Below are positions 35,775-45,610 of a DNA stretch of 64,000 nucleotides, in pieces. Source of the stretch: Chitinophagaceae bacterium (GTDB taxonomy: Bacteria > Bacteroidota > Bacteroidia > Chitinophagales > Chitinophagaceae); the NCBI GenBank assembly GCA_016719165.1, contig JADKAJ010000005.1, positions 1-64,000 on the forward strand. The letters run 5' to 3'. The notes under the pieces are model-generated. The model ran no database searches. It was not told the DNA's origin and saw only the letters and a list, made by a program, of their open reading frames with translations. Both the position numbers and the translations under genes were made by a program. How positions within the stretch are numbered: the stretch's first letter is position 1; each line of letters begins with the position of its first letter.

Positions 35775-37012
35775 TACAATCAAAAAAATATCCCTGGATT
35801 GTGGTGGCCTTGCTTTGGGTGGTTGCATTATTGAATTATATGGACAGGCAGATGCTAAGCACCATGAAGCCATCTATGCAAATAGATATTCATGAATTGC
35901 AAACGGCAGCCAACTTCGGTTATCTTATGGCTATTTTCCTCTGGATATATGGGTTTATGAGTCCTATATCAGGCATCATAGCTGATAAGATAAACAGGAA
36001 ATGGTTGATTGTTGGTAGTTTGTTTGTGTGGAGTGCTGTTACGTTTACAATGGGTTATGCAAAAACATTTGACCAATTGTATTGGTTAAGGGCTTTAATG
36101 GGTGTAAGTGAAGCATTGTACATTCCTGCAGGGTTATCATTAATTGCAGATTATCATTCATCAAAATCAAGGTCGCTGGCGGTGGGCATACACATGACCG
36201 GCTTATATATGGGGCAGGCATTGGGAGGATTTGGCGCTACCATCGCTGATAAATTTTCCTGGCAACAGGCATTTCATTCATTTGGTATAATTGGCATTGT
36301 TTATTCTGTTGTATTAATAGTATTACTGAGAGAGAAGAGAGTTGTTGATGAAATAAATACAGAGAACAACAATCTAGAAAAAATTAAGACTCCATTGCTT
36401 AAAGGATTGGGCATATTGTTCACTAATATTTCATTCTGGATTATACTTTTCTATTTTGCTGTGCCCAGTTTGCCCGGTTGGGGCGTTAAAAACTGGTTGC
36501 CTACTTTGTTTGCACAAAACTTAGGTATAGATATGAGCAAGGCAGGACCAATCTCCACTATTACCATTGCGGCTTCGTCTTTTATCGGCGTTATTTTCGG
36601 AGGTATTTTATCCGACAGGTGGGTACAAAAAAATCTTCGTGGAAGAATATATACCAGTGCCATTGGTTTGGCATTAACCATTCCTGCATTATTGTTTATT
36701 GGATTTGGCCATTCATTATTTGCAGTAATTGGTGCAGCATTTTGTTTTGGTTTTGGTTTCGGAATGTTTGATGCTAACAATATGCCGATACTTTGCCAGT
36801 TTGTTTCAAAAAAATACCGTGCTACTGCGTATGGGTTGATGAATATGGTTGGTGTATTTGCCGGTGCTTTTATCACTGATTTGCTTGGCAAGTCAACCGA
36901 TAAAGGAAATTTAGGAAAAGATTTTGCAATGCTTGCTGGCATTGTGTTAGTAGCATTAATTATTCAGCTTTCTTTTCTGCGTCCAAAAGCTAATGACTTT
37001 ACTGAAGAATAA
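35771..37012 (+). CDS. MFS transporter, probable sialic acid carrier (NanT-type)
   Basis: 413 aa with twelve membrane helices of the major facilitator family. WVVALLNYMDRQMLSTMKPSM is TM1 with the anion-cation symporter mark; ADKINRKWLIVGS (motif A); GVSEALYIPAGLSLIADYHSSKSRSLAVGIHMTG in TM4-5; second motif A-like SDRWVQKNLRGR. The anion:cation symporter group contains hexuronate and sialate carriers, and the position between NanM and the sialidase argues for Neu5Ac/H+ import. Confidence 0.85.
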   Translation: MIQSKKYPWIVVALLWVVALLNYMDRQMLSTMKPSMQIDIHELQTAANFGYLMAIFLWIYGFMSPISGIIADKINRKWLIVGSLFVWSAVTFTMGYAKTFDQLYWLRALMGVSEALYIPAGLSLIADYHSSKSRSLAVGIHMTGLYMGQALGGFGATIADKFSWQQAFHSFGIIGIVYSVVLIVLLREKRVVDEINTENNNLEKIKTPLLKGLGILFTNISFWIILFYFAVPSLPGWGVKNWLPTLFAQNLGIDMSKAGPISTITIAASSFIGVIFGGILSDRWVQKNLRGRIYTSAIGLALTIPALLFIGFGHSLFAVIGAAFCFGFGFGMFDANNMPILCQFVSKKYRATAYGLMNMVGVFAGAFITDLLGKSTDKGNLGKDFAMLAGIVLVALIIQLSFLRPKANDFTEE

Positions 37013-37021
37013 AATAAGATT

Positions 37022-38590
37022 ATGCAAAAACTAATTTTTAATACAGGGTTATGTTTCCTGTTTTTATTACTGAGCAGTTTTGAGTGTTCAAAAAAATCAA
37101 CTGCTCCACCACCTGCGGCAATTCAGGCTTCTGCCTATGCACCTGCTACACCGGTACTAAAAGGATTGACAGCTAATCCGGCACTGCGGGTGGCTGTCTC
37201 TATCCCTTCGGGAAATAGTGAACAGCAGTACAGAAAAATAATTTGCACAGTGAATGCTGAAGCAATCAACAATATTCAAAAGATAGATGTTTACCTGACA
37301 GGTGGAGAGCCATTTTCGACTGCAAATCCTGTTACTTCAGTAACTCCATCGGCAGCCTCGTTTGATGTAAGTGTGAACCTGAACCTTAATCCCGGCATTC
37401 ATTTTATTTGGTTCAGTATTGTGTTAAAGAGTGATGCGGCTATTGATAATAAAATTGAATTACGATGCACAAAACTTATTGATAATGCGGGTAAAGAATT
37501 ACTGGTTAAGCAAGACAATTCTGTTTATGCTAAACGTACAGGTGTTGCCATTCGTAAAGCAGGTGATGACAATGTAAACACTTATCGTATTCCCGGCATT
37601 GCTACTACTGACAAAGGAACTTTACTTTCTGTATATGACATTCGCTACAACAACAGTGCAGACTTGCCCGGCAATATTGATGTAGGTTTAAGCCGCAGTA
37701 CAGACAGCGGCAGAACCTGGCAACCGATGAAAATAATAATGGACATGGGTGCGCCACATGAAAATAACGGCGTTGGAGACCCTTCTATTTTGTTTGACCC
37801 GGTAACAAAAAAAATATGGGTTGCTGCACTGTGGAGTAAAGGCAATCGTTCCATTGCTGGTTCATTACCCGGTATATCGCCAGACACTACCGGCCAGTTT
37901 GTGTTAGTAAGCAGCAACGATGATGGCCTAACATGGTCTGCCCCATACACAATTACACCACAGGTTAAAAACCCGGCATGGCATTTATTTTTTAATGGCC
38001 CCGGCAGCGGTATAGCTATGCAGGATGGCAAATTAGTTTTTGCTGCACAATACTGGAACGAAACTAAGATGCCTTATTCAACCATTATTTATAGTGATGA
38101 CCACGGTGCAAACTGGAAAGGAAAAATCAATGGTCCAAAATCAAACACCACGGAAAGCCAGGTGGTGGAAACCACACCGGGTACACTCATGCTGAATATG
38201 AGAGATAACAGGGGAAGTTTTAGAAGTGTAGCCACAACTACAAACTTAGGAACTACATGGACGGAGCATTCTACTTCTTACAATGCATTGCCCGACCCTG
38301 TTTGTATGGCCAGTATCATAAAAGCAAAAGTGATGGTGAATGGAATGATGAAAGATGTTTTGTTTTTCAGTAATCCCAGCACTAAATCTGGCCGCTACAA
38401 TATTACAATTAAAGCAAGTTTAGATTTAGGACAAACATGGTTGCCTGCCAATCAATTATTAATTGATGAAAGACAGTGTTATGGTTACTCCTCATTAACA
38501 AAAATAGATGATAACACAATTGGCCTTTTATACGAAGGCAGTAAGGATTTATATTTTGTAAAAGTATCGGTAAATGAAATTATAAAATAA
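37022..38590 (+). CDS. nanH: Exo-alpha-sialidase (GH33), lipoprotein
   Basis: 522 aa. Lipobox LLLSSFEC (Cys near residue 22) anchors it to the outer membrane. An N-terminal beta-sandwich (about 45-165) precedes the six-bladed propeller. The FRIP-type motif is YRIPGIA at 188-194. Asp-box repeats: STDSGRTW, SNDDGLTW, SDDHGANW, a degenerate TTNLGTTW, and SLDLGQTW. YEGSKD near the C-terminus gives the usual Tyr/Glu pair region. Releases terminal sialic acids from glycoconjugates. Confidence 0.93.
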   Translation: MQKLIFNTGLCFLFLLLSSFECSKKSTAPPPAAIQASAYAPATPVLKGLTANPALRVAVSIPSGNSEQQYRKIICTVNAEAINNIQKIDVYLTGGEPFSTANPVTSVTPSAASFDVSVNLNLNPGIHFIWFSIVLKSDAAIDNKIELRCTKLIDNAGKELLVKQDNSVYAKRTGVAIRKAGDDNVNTYRIPGIATTDKGTLLSVYDIRYNNSADLPGNIDVGLSRSTDSGRTWQPMKIIMDMGAPHENNGVGDPSILFDPVTKKIWVAALWSKGNRSIAGSLPGISPDTTGQFVLVSSNDDGLTWSAPYTITPQVKNPAWHLFFNGPGSGIAMQDGKLVFAAQYWNETKMPYSTIIYSDDHGANWKGKINGPKSNTTESQVVETTPGTLMLNMRDNRGSFRSVATTTNLGTTWTEHSTSYNALPDPVCMASIIKAKVMVNGMMKDVLFFSNPSTKSGRYNITIKASLDLGQTWLPANQLLIDERQCYGYSSLTKIDDNTIGLLYEGSKDLYFVKVSVNEIIK

Positions 38591-38596
38591 GCTGAA

Positions 38597-39775
38597 ATGT
38601 ATTCTCAGGAAGATTTAATTGCCTTAAAAGGTTTCTACTCAAATCAATTATTGACCAATACTATTCCATTTTGGTTTCCCCGTTCATTTGATAAAGAATG
38701 TGGAGGGTTTCTGTTAATGAGAGATGCCGATGGTTCATTAATTGATGATGATAAAGCTGTATGGATACAAGGCAGGGCTACCTGGATGCTTTCAACTTTG
38801 TATAACACCGTTGAAAAAAAACAGGAATGGCTTGATGGAGCTAAGCTTGGTTACGATTTTTTAAACAAGCATTGTTTTGATAAAGATGGGCAAATGTTTT
38901 TTCATGTAACCAGAGATGGAAGGCCAATAAGAAAGCGTAGGTATTTTTTTTCTGAAACATTTTATGTAATAGCTGCTGCGGCTTATGCAAAGGCAAGTGG
39001 TGATGAAGAAGCCGCAGGAAAAGCAAGATTTGTTTTTGGTAAGTGTATTGAGTATGCAACTATACCGGGGCTGCTGCAACCCAAATTCACAAACACCCGG
39101 CCATCCAAAGGTATAGGTGTGCCTATGATAATGATGAATACAGCACAGCAATTAAGAGAAACCATTGGCGACCCCCGCTGTGATGAATGGATAGAGAAAT
39201 GGATGGCTGAAATAGAAAGAGATTTTGTAAAAGATTATATAAAATGTGTAATGGAGCAGGTAGCTCCCGATGGTAGCATCATTGACCATATAGACGGACG
39301 GACACTCAATCCCGGGCATGCTATGGAAGGCGCCTGGTTTATTTTGCATGAGGCAAAGCACCGTAATAATGATAAACGATTAATTGAATTGGGATGCAGG
39401 ATGCTGGACTATATGTGGGAAAGAGGATGGGATAAAGAGCATGGCGGTGTTTTATATTTCCGTGATGTATATAATAAGCCTGTGCAGGAATACTGGCAGG
39501 ATATGAAAATGTGGTGGCCGCATAACGAAGTAATTATTGCAACCTTGCTTGCTTATCTGATGACAGGCAATGAAAAATATGCTGAGTGGCATAAGATGGT
39601 GCATGATTATTCATACAGTCATTTCCATGATAAAGAAAACGGTGAATGGTTTGGCTATTTACACCGGGATGGCACATTAGCACAACCGGCAAAAGGAAAT
39701 TTGTATAAAGGCCCGTTTCATTTGCCACGGCAAGAATGGTATTGTATGCAAATACTGGAACAATATTTAAAATAA
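38597..39775 (+). CDS. N-acylglucosamine 2-epimerase (AGE family)
   Basis: 392 aa (alpha/alpha)6 barrel. WIQGRATWMLSTLYN, HCFDKDGQMFFHVTRDGRP, SETFYVIAAAAYAKASG, NPGHAMEGAWFILHEA and MKMWWPHNEVIIATLLAY contain the conserved His and Trp residues of AGE/renin-binding proteins. In nan loci this interconverts ManNAc (from NanA) and GlcNAc, so the pathway does not need NanK/NanE. No signal peptide, so cytoplasmic, unlike its secreted neighbours. Starts 6 bp after the sialidase. Confidence 0.88.
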   Translation: MYSQEDLIALKGFYSNQLLTNTIPFWFPRSFDKECGGFLLMRDADGSLIDDDKAVWIQGRATWMLSTLYNTVEKKQEWLDGAKLGYDFLNKHCFDKDGQMFFHVTRDGRPIRKRRYFFSETFYVIAAAAYAKASGDEEAAGKARFVFGKCIEYATIPGLLQPKFTNTRPSKGIGVPMIMMNTAQQLRETIGDPRCDEWIEKWMAEIERDFVKDYIKCVMEQVAPDGSIIDHIDGRTLNPGHAMEGAWFILHEAKHRNNDKRLIELGCRMLDYMWERGWDKEHGGVLYFRDVYNKPVQEYWQDMKMWWPHNEVIIATLLAYLMTGNEKYAEWHKMVHDYSYSHFHDKENGEWFGYLHRDGTLAQPAKGNLYKGPFHLPRQEWYCMQILEQYLK

Positions 39776-39798
39776 ATTATAAATACAAAAGAAGGAAA

Positions 39799-41125
39799 AT
39801 GAAAAAAATAACTCTTATAATAATTTTGATATTAGCAGTGTTTATCTCCTGCAAAAAAAACAACGATGGCGGTACAACAACACCACCGCCACCGCCTCCC
39901 CCTCCTCCGCCACCTGTTGTTGTTTTAAACACAGCAGACAGCGTTTTATTATTGGATGAAACAGTATCGGGTTCAAAAGAGTCAACAAGACTGGCGCAAA
40001 ATAATCCGGCTTCTGATTTTTATACCACAGGGTTTTATTTGCCAGCCTCCACCATTATGACGGTTGAAGTAACATCTGTAAACGGCAGCAGGCTTCCAAC
40101 ATTACTGGTGGGTACATATTCCCGCTACCAGGCAAGCTGGAACCCCACTTCACATACGCTGACATCCGGCGTAAACTCTATTGCCGATGCCACCGGGGTA
40201 TCATCTATTTTCGATTTCACAACGATAATCCAACAGGCAAGGTGAGGATAAAATTTATTTCCGGAATGAAACCTGTTCCTTATTACCAATTGGGCAGAAC
40301 AACACAGGCAGACTGGGTGAAAATGGTTGACAATCTCAATAACGTTCCCGATGTTCAGTTAGTGGGCAATAAAACGATTATTACCTTTTCCTGTACAAAC
40401 GCATTGGCATATAAAAATGAAAACCAGGAAACATTAATAAAAAAAGCCGACCGGGTAATTGCCATTGAGGACAGTATCAGCGGCCTGTTTGGAAGCGACC
40501 CCGTTGACAAACCCAATACACACAAATATTTAATGACGGAATCAGACCATCCGGGTTATTTTATGGCTGCAACGTTTTACCGAACCTGGTATGGCAGCAC
40601 TACGGGTGGTGTGCCGGCAATTCTAAAAGCAGAAAATTTAACCTGGGGCCCTGGCATGAACTTGGGCCACATGCACCAGCAGGGCTCATGGACATGGAGT
40701 GAACTGGGAGAAGTAACAGTGAACATCTACAGCATTGCAGTTGAAAAAGCATTTGGCATTACGCCGACACGATTAACATCGCAAGGAGAATGGAATAACA
40801 CAGCTACCTATCTTGCAAGGCCGGAAGCCGAACGTAGTTTCAACGGCAGCAATGCAAGTGTATGGGTGAGGCTATGTATGTTTCAGCAATTAAAACTGGC
40901 TTTTGGTGAGAACTTTTACCATGAACTGCACCGCCAGGCAAGAAGAGAAACAGCAAGACCCACAACTACCGATACAAGGATGCGTTGGTTTATGCTGAAG
41001 GCAGTCTCAGCTGGAAAAACATCACTAGCTTTTTCAAAATGGGGAATCTTACTTCCATGTTTACAGAAATTGTAGCATTAGGATTACCTAACCCTGCAAC
41101 AGATTTAACATTACTGACAGACTAA
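39799..41125 (+). pseudogene. M60-like (mucin-type) metallopeptidase lipoprotein, frames broken
   Basis: ATG 39799 starts a lipoprotein (lipobox VFISC) with a Pro10 linker (39886-39915) and an M60/enhancin-type domain. The frame breaks near 40196 (GGGG; one more G gives TGGIIYFRFHNDNPTGK) and near 41010 (A run), and the true C-terminus FTEIVALGLPNPATDLTLLTD ends at 41125. In between, the zinc site reads GPGMNLGHMHQQ, but adding one T near 40651 and removing one G near 40663 restores GPWHELGHMHQQ, i.e. HExxH. M60 peptidases cleave mucin-like O-glycoproteins, fitting the locus. Intact gene with sequencing errors, or decaying gene. Confidence 0.7.
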
Positions 41126-41198
41126 AAAAAGTTGCCCGCAACTTTAGAGCAAGCTTCACAAGTATAAAAATCGCTTTAAGCCGGATAAAAAAAATAAC

Positions 41199-41690
41199 AT
41201 GAAAAAGATTTTAATATTTTTTGTTTTAGTTACAGTTTTAATATTTGCTTCCTGCAGAAAAGGCAACGATGTAGCTAAACCAGAATTTGGTGACATTGAA
41301 TTTAAGTTGCATAGTTTTAGGAGGGACCTACATCGAAGAAATGGGCATACTTTCAAGCACTATGGTTTATTTAGGCGGTCGATTTAGGAAGGATACGTGG
41401 ACTCCAACCTTACAAACGATATTAAATTCACAATCATCCGCTGGACGGAGTTTACTCCCAATCCATTTCGCAACTTAAATGTACTGCCCGGTCATTCACT
41501 CCTTTATCTGCAAATTATCTCACCAATAACTATCCAGGTATTCACTTCCCATTTTTAGGTACACATCAAAAATGAAAAATATATTAACATCATTTTACTG
41601 CCAAACTATATGTAGAATAATACCTCGTCGAATATTCGGTATTCCACCTGTAAAAACACTAAGAAGTCGTCGAAAAAAAACGCTGATTAA
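41199..41690 (+). pseudogene. Degenerate small lipoprotein gene
   Basis: ATG 41199 opens a lipoprotein signal (MKKILIFFVLVTVLIFASC) followed by KPEFGDIEFKLHSF. The sequence then continues sensibly only by changing frame (GGTYIEEMGILSSTMVYLG at about 41320-41378; NDIKFTIIRWTEFTPNPFRNLN at about 41425-41490) and then stops. No family is recognised. It probably encoded a short surface lipoprotein of the locus; 41500-41700 holds no clear coding. Confidence 0.45.
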
Positions 41691-41701
41691 AATTACAATA
41701 T

Positions 41702-43053
41702 ATGCACAGAAAACAATTCATTAAAAACACCGCATTAACGGCTGCACCAGTTGTTTTGGAGCCAAACACTACTTTGTTTGCAAAGAAGAAAAAGACAAAA
41801 TAAAATTAATGATAATTGGTGTGGGGCTGCGTGGACAAAATCACCTTGACCTTGTATTGCGGCGAAAGGATGTGGAGCTGATTGCCATCTGCGATATTGA
41901 TGACCGCATGCTTTCCCTGTCGAAAGAAATTATCACTAAGAGTGGAAAGAAAATGCCGCAAATCTTTACCGGCGAGCCCTACGCATGGAAAAAAATGCTG
42001 GAGTTGAAAGATATTGATGGCGTAATAATCGCTACACCCTGGGAATGGCACAAGGAAATGATTATTGGCTCGCTGCAGGCTGGGATTAAATATGTGGGCA
42101 CTGAAGTAATGCTGGGGGTTACGCTGCAGGACCATTGGGATGTAGTGAAAGCAGCGGAGCAATACAATGCACAAGTGATGATGCTGGAGAATGTTTGCTA
42201 TCGAAGAGATGTAATGGCGGCATTAAATATGGTGCGAAAGGGACTGTTTGGAGAAATGGTGCATTTGCAGGGCGGATATCAGCATGACCTGCGTGAAGTA
42301 AAATTTAATAATGGCATTGATGCTTATGGAAAAGGCTGTGAGTTTGGTGATAAGGGCTGGAGCGAAGCAAGATGGCGTACACACCATTCAGTTTATCGTA
42401 ACGGGGATTTGTATCCCACACATGGTATTGGCCCCATTGCACATTACATAAATATTAACAGGGGAAACAGGTTTGTAAATATTTCCTCTTTTTCTTCCAA
42501 AGCAAGGGGCTTGCATGAGCATATTGTAAAAAAATGCGGTGCAGAACATCCCAATGCAAAAATCAATTTCAAATTAGGCGATGTAGTTACCACTTCTATA
42601 GGATGTGCCAATGGAGAAACTATTTTATTGCAGCATGATACCAACCTGCCCCGTCCATATTCGCTGGGCTTTAGGGTGCAGGGTACAAATGGTATATGGA
42701 TGGATGTTGCAAAGGGTGTACATATTGAAGGACAATCAAAACCACACCAGTGGGATGCTGCAAAAGAATGGTTTGATAAATACGACCATCCGCTTTGGGT
42801 AAGATGGAGTAAGGAAACAGAAGGTGCCGGTCATGGTGGAATGGATTTTTTTGTGATCCATTCTTTTGTAGAATCAATAAAACGAAATATAGCAACCCCA
42901 ATGGATGTGTATGATGCTGCTGCATGGAGTGCCATCACTCCATTGAGTGAAAGTTCCATTGAGAAAGGAAACGAAACGATAGAATTTCCAGACTTTACAG
43001 GCGGTAAATGGATGTACCGTAAACCAGTGTTTGCATTAAATGATGAGTTTTAA
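41702..43053 (+). CDS. GH109-type Gfo/Idh/MocA protein (alpha-N-acetylgalactosaminidase-like)
   Basis: The intact reading frame covers 41809-43053 (414 aa), but a Tat/Sec-like leader MHRKQFIKNTALTAAPVV starts at ATG 41702 and joins it if one T is added to the TTTT run at 41753-41756 (then FGAKHYFVCKEEKDKIKLMIIG). NAD site MIIGVGLRGQNHLD; IIATPWEWHKEMIIGSLQAG; ENVCYRRDVMAALNMVRKGLFGEMVHLQGGYQHDLR is typical of GH109, which uses bound NAD+ to remove terminal alpha-GalNAc by oxidation-elimination. Works outside the cytoplasm on mucin-type glycans. Frame joint unverified. Confidence 0.8.
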
Positions 43054-43070
43054 AATTTGGCAGAAATAGT

Positions 43071-44126
43071 ATGACTGAATTTGTTTTATCAACTTATGGA
43101 TTGCAGAAAGATGAATTAACCGTTGAGGAATTTGGCTCAGGTCTTATTAACAGCACCTGGAAAGTTTCTGCACCTGGGAAACAATATATATTACAAAGAA
43201 TAAACAGTAATGTATTCCAGGAACCTGCTGCCATTTCCGGGAACATTAGTCTTATTGCAAACCATCTAAAAAATAACTACCCGGATTATCTCTTTGCTGC
43301 GCCAATAATTTCTAATGATGGTAATGAGATGATTTACGTAGAAGGTAATGGGTATTTCCGTCTGCTCCCTTTTATTGAAGGCTCCCACACTTTTGATGTG
43401 GCAACTACACTTGAAATGGCTTTTGAAGCAGCTATACAATTTGGAAGATTTACCAGATTACTTTCAGGAATCGAAATTGATAAATTAGAAATTACCATAC
43501 CCGATTTTCATAACCTCAGTTTACGTTACCTGCAATTTTTGTCCGCCGCTGCAAACACTACTAAACTGAGGAATCAGGAAACTTTTGAATTGATTGAAAC
43601 ACTAAAAGAATTTTCATTTATAGCAAATGAATATGAGAAAATACTAACCAACCCGGAGTTTAAAAAACGGGTAACACATCACGATACAAAAATCAGCAAC
43701 GTTTTATTTAATCATAACCGTAAGGGGCTTTGTGTAATTGACCTTGATACAGTGATGCCCGGTTACTTTATCAGTGATGTGGGTGATATGATGCGTACAT
43801 ATTTATCTCCTGTAGGTGAAGAGGAAAGCGATTTTAGTAAAATAATTATTCGTAAAGAATATTATACAGCAATTGTTGAAGGTTATATGAGTGAAATGAA
43901 GGATGAACTTACAGAAATTGAAAAGAAACACTTTTTCTATGCAGGTAAGTTTAGCATTTACATGCAGGCATTGCGGTTCCTTACTGATTATTTAAACGGT
44001 GACGAATATTATGGAGCTGCCTATCCCGGTCAAAACCTTGTAAGGGCATCCAACCAAACTATCCTGCTAAAAAGACTAATGGAACTCGCACCAGATTTGT
44101 ACCACATTGCAATAGACAGCAGATGA
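43071..44126 (+). CDS. N-acetylhexosamine kinase-like phosphotransferase (NahK type)
   Basis: 351 aa aminoglycoside phosphotransferase fold. GSGLINSTWKV...YILQRINSNVFQEP is the NahK-type N-lobe opening; catalytic loop THHDTKISNVLFN, metal-binding VIDLDTVMPGYFISDVGDMMRTY. NahK of bifidobacteria makes GlcNAc/GalNAc-1-phosphate. In this locus it would trap GlcNAc from the epimerase, or GalNAc/GlcNAc released by GH109 and GH20; no ROK kinase is present. Cytoplasmic. Overlaps the esterase start by 4 bp. Confidence 0.75.
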   Translation: MTEFVLSTYGLQKDELTVEEFGSGLINSTWKVSAPGKQYILQRINSNVFQEPAAISGNISLIANHLKNNYPDYLFAAPIISNDGNEMIYVEGNGYFRLLPFIEGSHTFDVATTLEMAFEAAIQFGRFTRLLSGIEIDKLEITIPDFHNLSLRYLQFLSAAANTTKLRNQETFELIETLKEFSFIANEYEKILTNPEFKKRVTHHDTKISNVLFNHNRKGLCVIDLDTVMPGYFISDVGDMMRTYLSPVGEEESDFSKIIIRKEYYTAIVEGYMSEMKDELTEIEKKHFFYAGKFSIYMQALRFLTDYLNGDEYYGAAYPGQNLVRASNQTILLKRLMELAPDLYHIAIDSR

Positions 44127-45610
44127 AATCTTTTTTATTCCCCATATTGCTCTGTCCACTTTTTTCAACCGCTCAATTGAAGGTAGCGGAAGTATTTTCT
44201 GACAATATGTTACTGCAAAGAAATAAGCCAATAAAAGTTTGGGGCAAAGGTATTCCAGGCAGAAGTGTAAATGTCTTGTTTTCAAAAGAGAAAAAAACTA
44301 CAGAAATCACAAATGATTCGGTTTGGATTGTTACTTTCCCAAAACAAAAAGCAACTACTCATTCGCAAATTTTAAGTGTAACCAGTGAAGCAGAGCAGAT
44401 TGAGTTTAAAAATATTCTGATTGGTGATGTATGGATATGTACAGGTCAGTCTAATATGGAATGGCCAATGGTTAAAGAGCAACATTGGAAAGATGAAATA
44501 CATAGTGCTGAGCAATCCAATATTAGATTGCTAAATCCACCGCCTGCAGGCCGGAATGTTTTTGGTGTGCCTTACACCGACTCCCTTATAAGCAGGCTTA
44601 CAACCGAAAGGTTTTATGATTGGAATGGATGGCAACAGTGCGATAGCATTTCAGTTAGGTTAATGAGTGCAGTTGCATATTATTTTGCAAAAAAAGTTTT
44701 TTCTGAAACTGGTGTACCAATCGGTATTATAAACCTTTCCATTGGTGGTGCACCACTTGAAACGTTTATCAGTACAGAAGCATTATCTCAGCAGGTAACA
44801 TTCAGAAAAAAAGTAAATGGAAACTGGCTCTCAAATGATGCATTGCCAATATGGATTAGAGAAAGAGGAACACAGAATGTGGGAAAAAATAACAATGTTC
44901 CTGCTGATGAACAGGGGCCAAATCATGCCTATAAACCCGGCTTTGCTTTTAAAGCGGGTATTGATAGCCTAAGAAATTTTTCGGTGAAAGGAATCCTGAT
45001 TTATCAGGGAGAAAGCAATGCAGAAGAACCAGAACGGGTTGATGAATACAAAGAGCTATTTAAATTATTCATCAAAGAATACAGAGAAGTTTGGAGCAAC
45101 AAGCAACTTCCAATTTATTGGATACAGCTTTCTTCAATAGAAAGAAAGTATTGGGCCATGTTCAGGAATAATCAATTACAGCTATTAAAGGAAACCCACA
45201 ATACCGGTATGGCCGTTACCAGCGACATCGGTTTAAAGAATGATGTGCATCCACCGGATAAAAAAACTGTTGGCGAACGACTGGCAAGATGGGCATTGAA
45301 AAAGACGTACTATAAAAAAATTATTCCATCCGGCCCTCTTCCACTATCCGCAAAATATCGCAATGGAAAAGTGATTGTTTCTTTTCAATACATGGCAAAT
45401 GGTTTAAAAACATCAGATGATAAACCGCTTAAAGGATTTTCAATTGATGGAAAAAATGAAACAAAAGCAATTTTTGGTGATAGGGGCATAATCATTCCTG
45501 TAAGCAGTAAACCACAAGTTATTTACTACGGTTGGTCGCCATTCAGCAATGGCAACCTTGTGAATTCAGAAAATCTTCCTGCATCAACATTTAAAATAAA
45601 AGTACAATGA
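44123..45610 (+). CDS. Sialate O-acetylesterase
   Basis: 495 aa. Signal peptide 1-17 (MKSFLFPILLCPLFSTA). SGNH hydrolase: nucleophile Ser in CTGQSNMEWPM, YQGESNAEEPERVDEYKELF as the second block, and Asp-x2-His in NDVHPPDKKTVGERLARWAL. Conserved N-terminal VAEVFSDNMLLQRNKPIKVWG is the sialate esterase beta-domain. Removes O-acetyl groups that would block the sialidase. It overlaps both neighbours by ATGA, so it is tightly coupled to the kinase and GH20. Confidence 0.9.
   Translation: MKSFLFPILLCPLFSTAQLKVAEVFSDNMLLQRNKPIKVWGKGIPGRSVNVLFSKEKKTTEITNDSVWIVTFPKQKATTHSQILSVTSEAEQIEFKNILIGDVWICTGQSNMEWPMVKEQHWKDEIHSAEQSNIRLLNPPPAGRNVFGVPYTDSLISRLTTERFYDWNGWQQCDSISVRLMSAVAYYFAKKVFSETGVPIGIINLSIGGAPLETFISTEALSQQVTFRKKVNGNWLSNDALPIWIRERGTQNVGKNNNVPADEQGPNHAYKPGFAFKAGIDSLRNFSVKGILIYQGESNAEEPERVDEYKELFKLFIKEYREVWSNKQLPIYWIQLSSIERKYWAMFRNNQLQLLKETHNTGMAVTSDIGLKNDVHPPDKKTVGERLARWALKKTYYKKIIPSGPLPLSAKYRNGKVIVSFQYMANGLKTSDDKPLKGFSIDGKNETKAIFGDRGIIIPVSSKPQVIYYGWSPFSNGNLVNSENLPASTFKIKVQ

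Noticed and set aside
39880..39920. Short CCN-rich tandem repeat as regulatory or mobile repeat
   Set aside because: It encodes the Pro10 linker of the peptidase lipoprotein and is simply low-complexity coding sequence.
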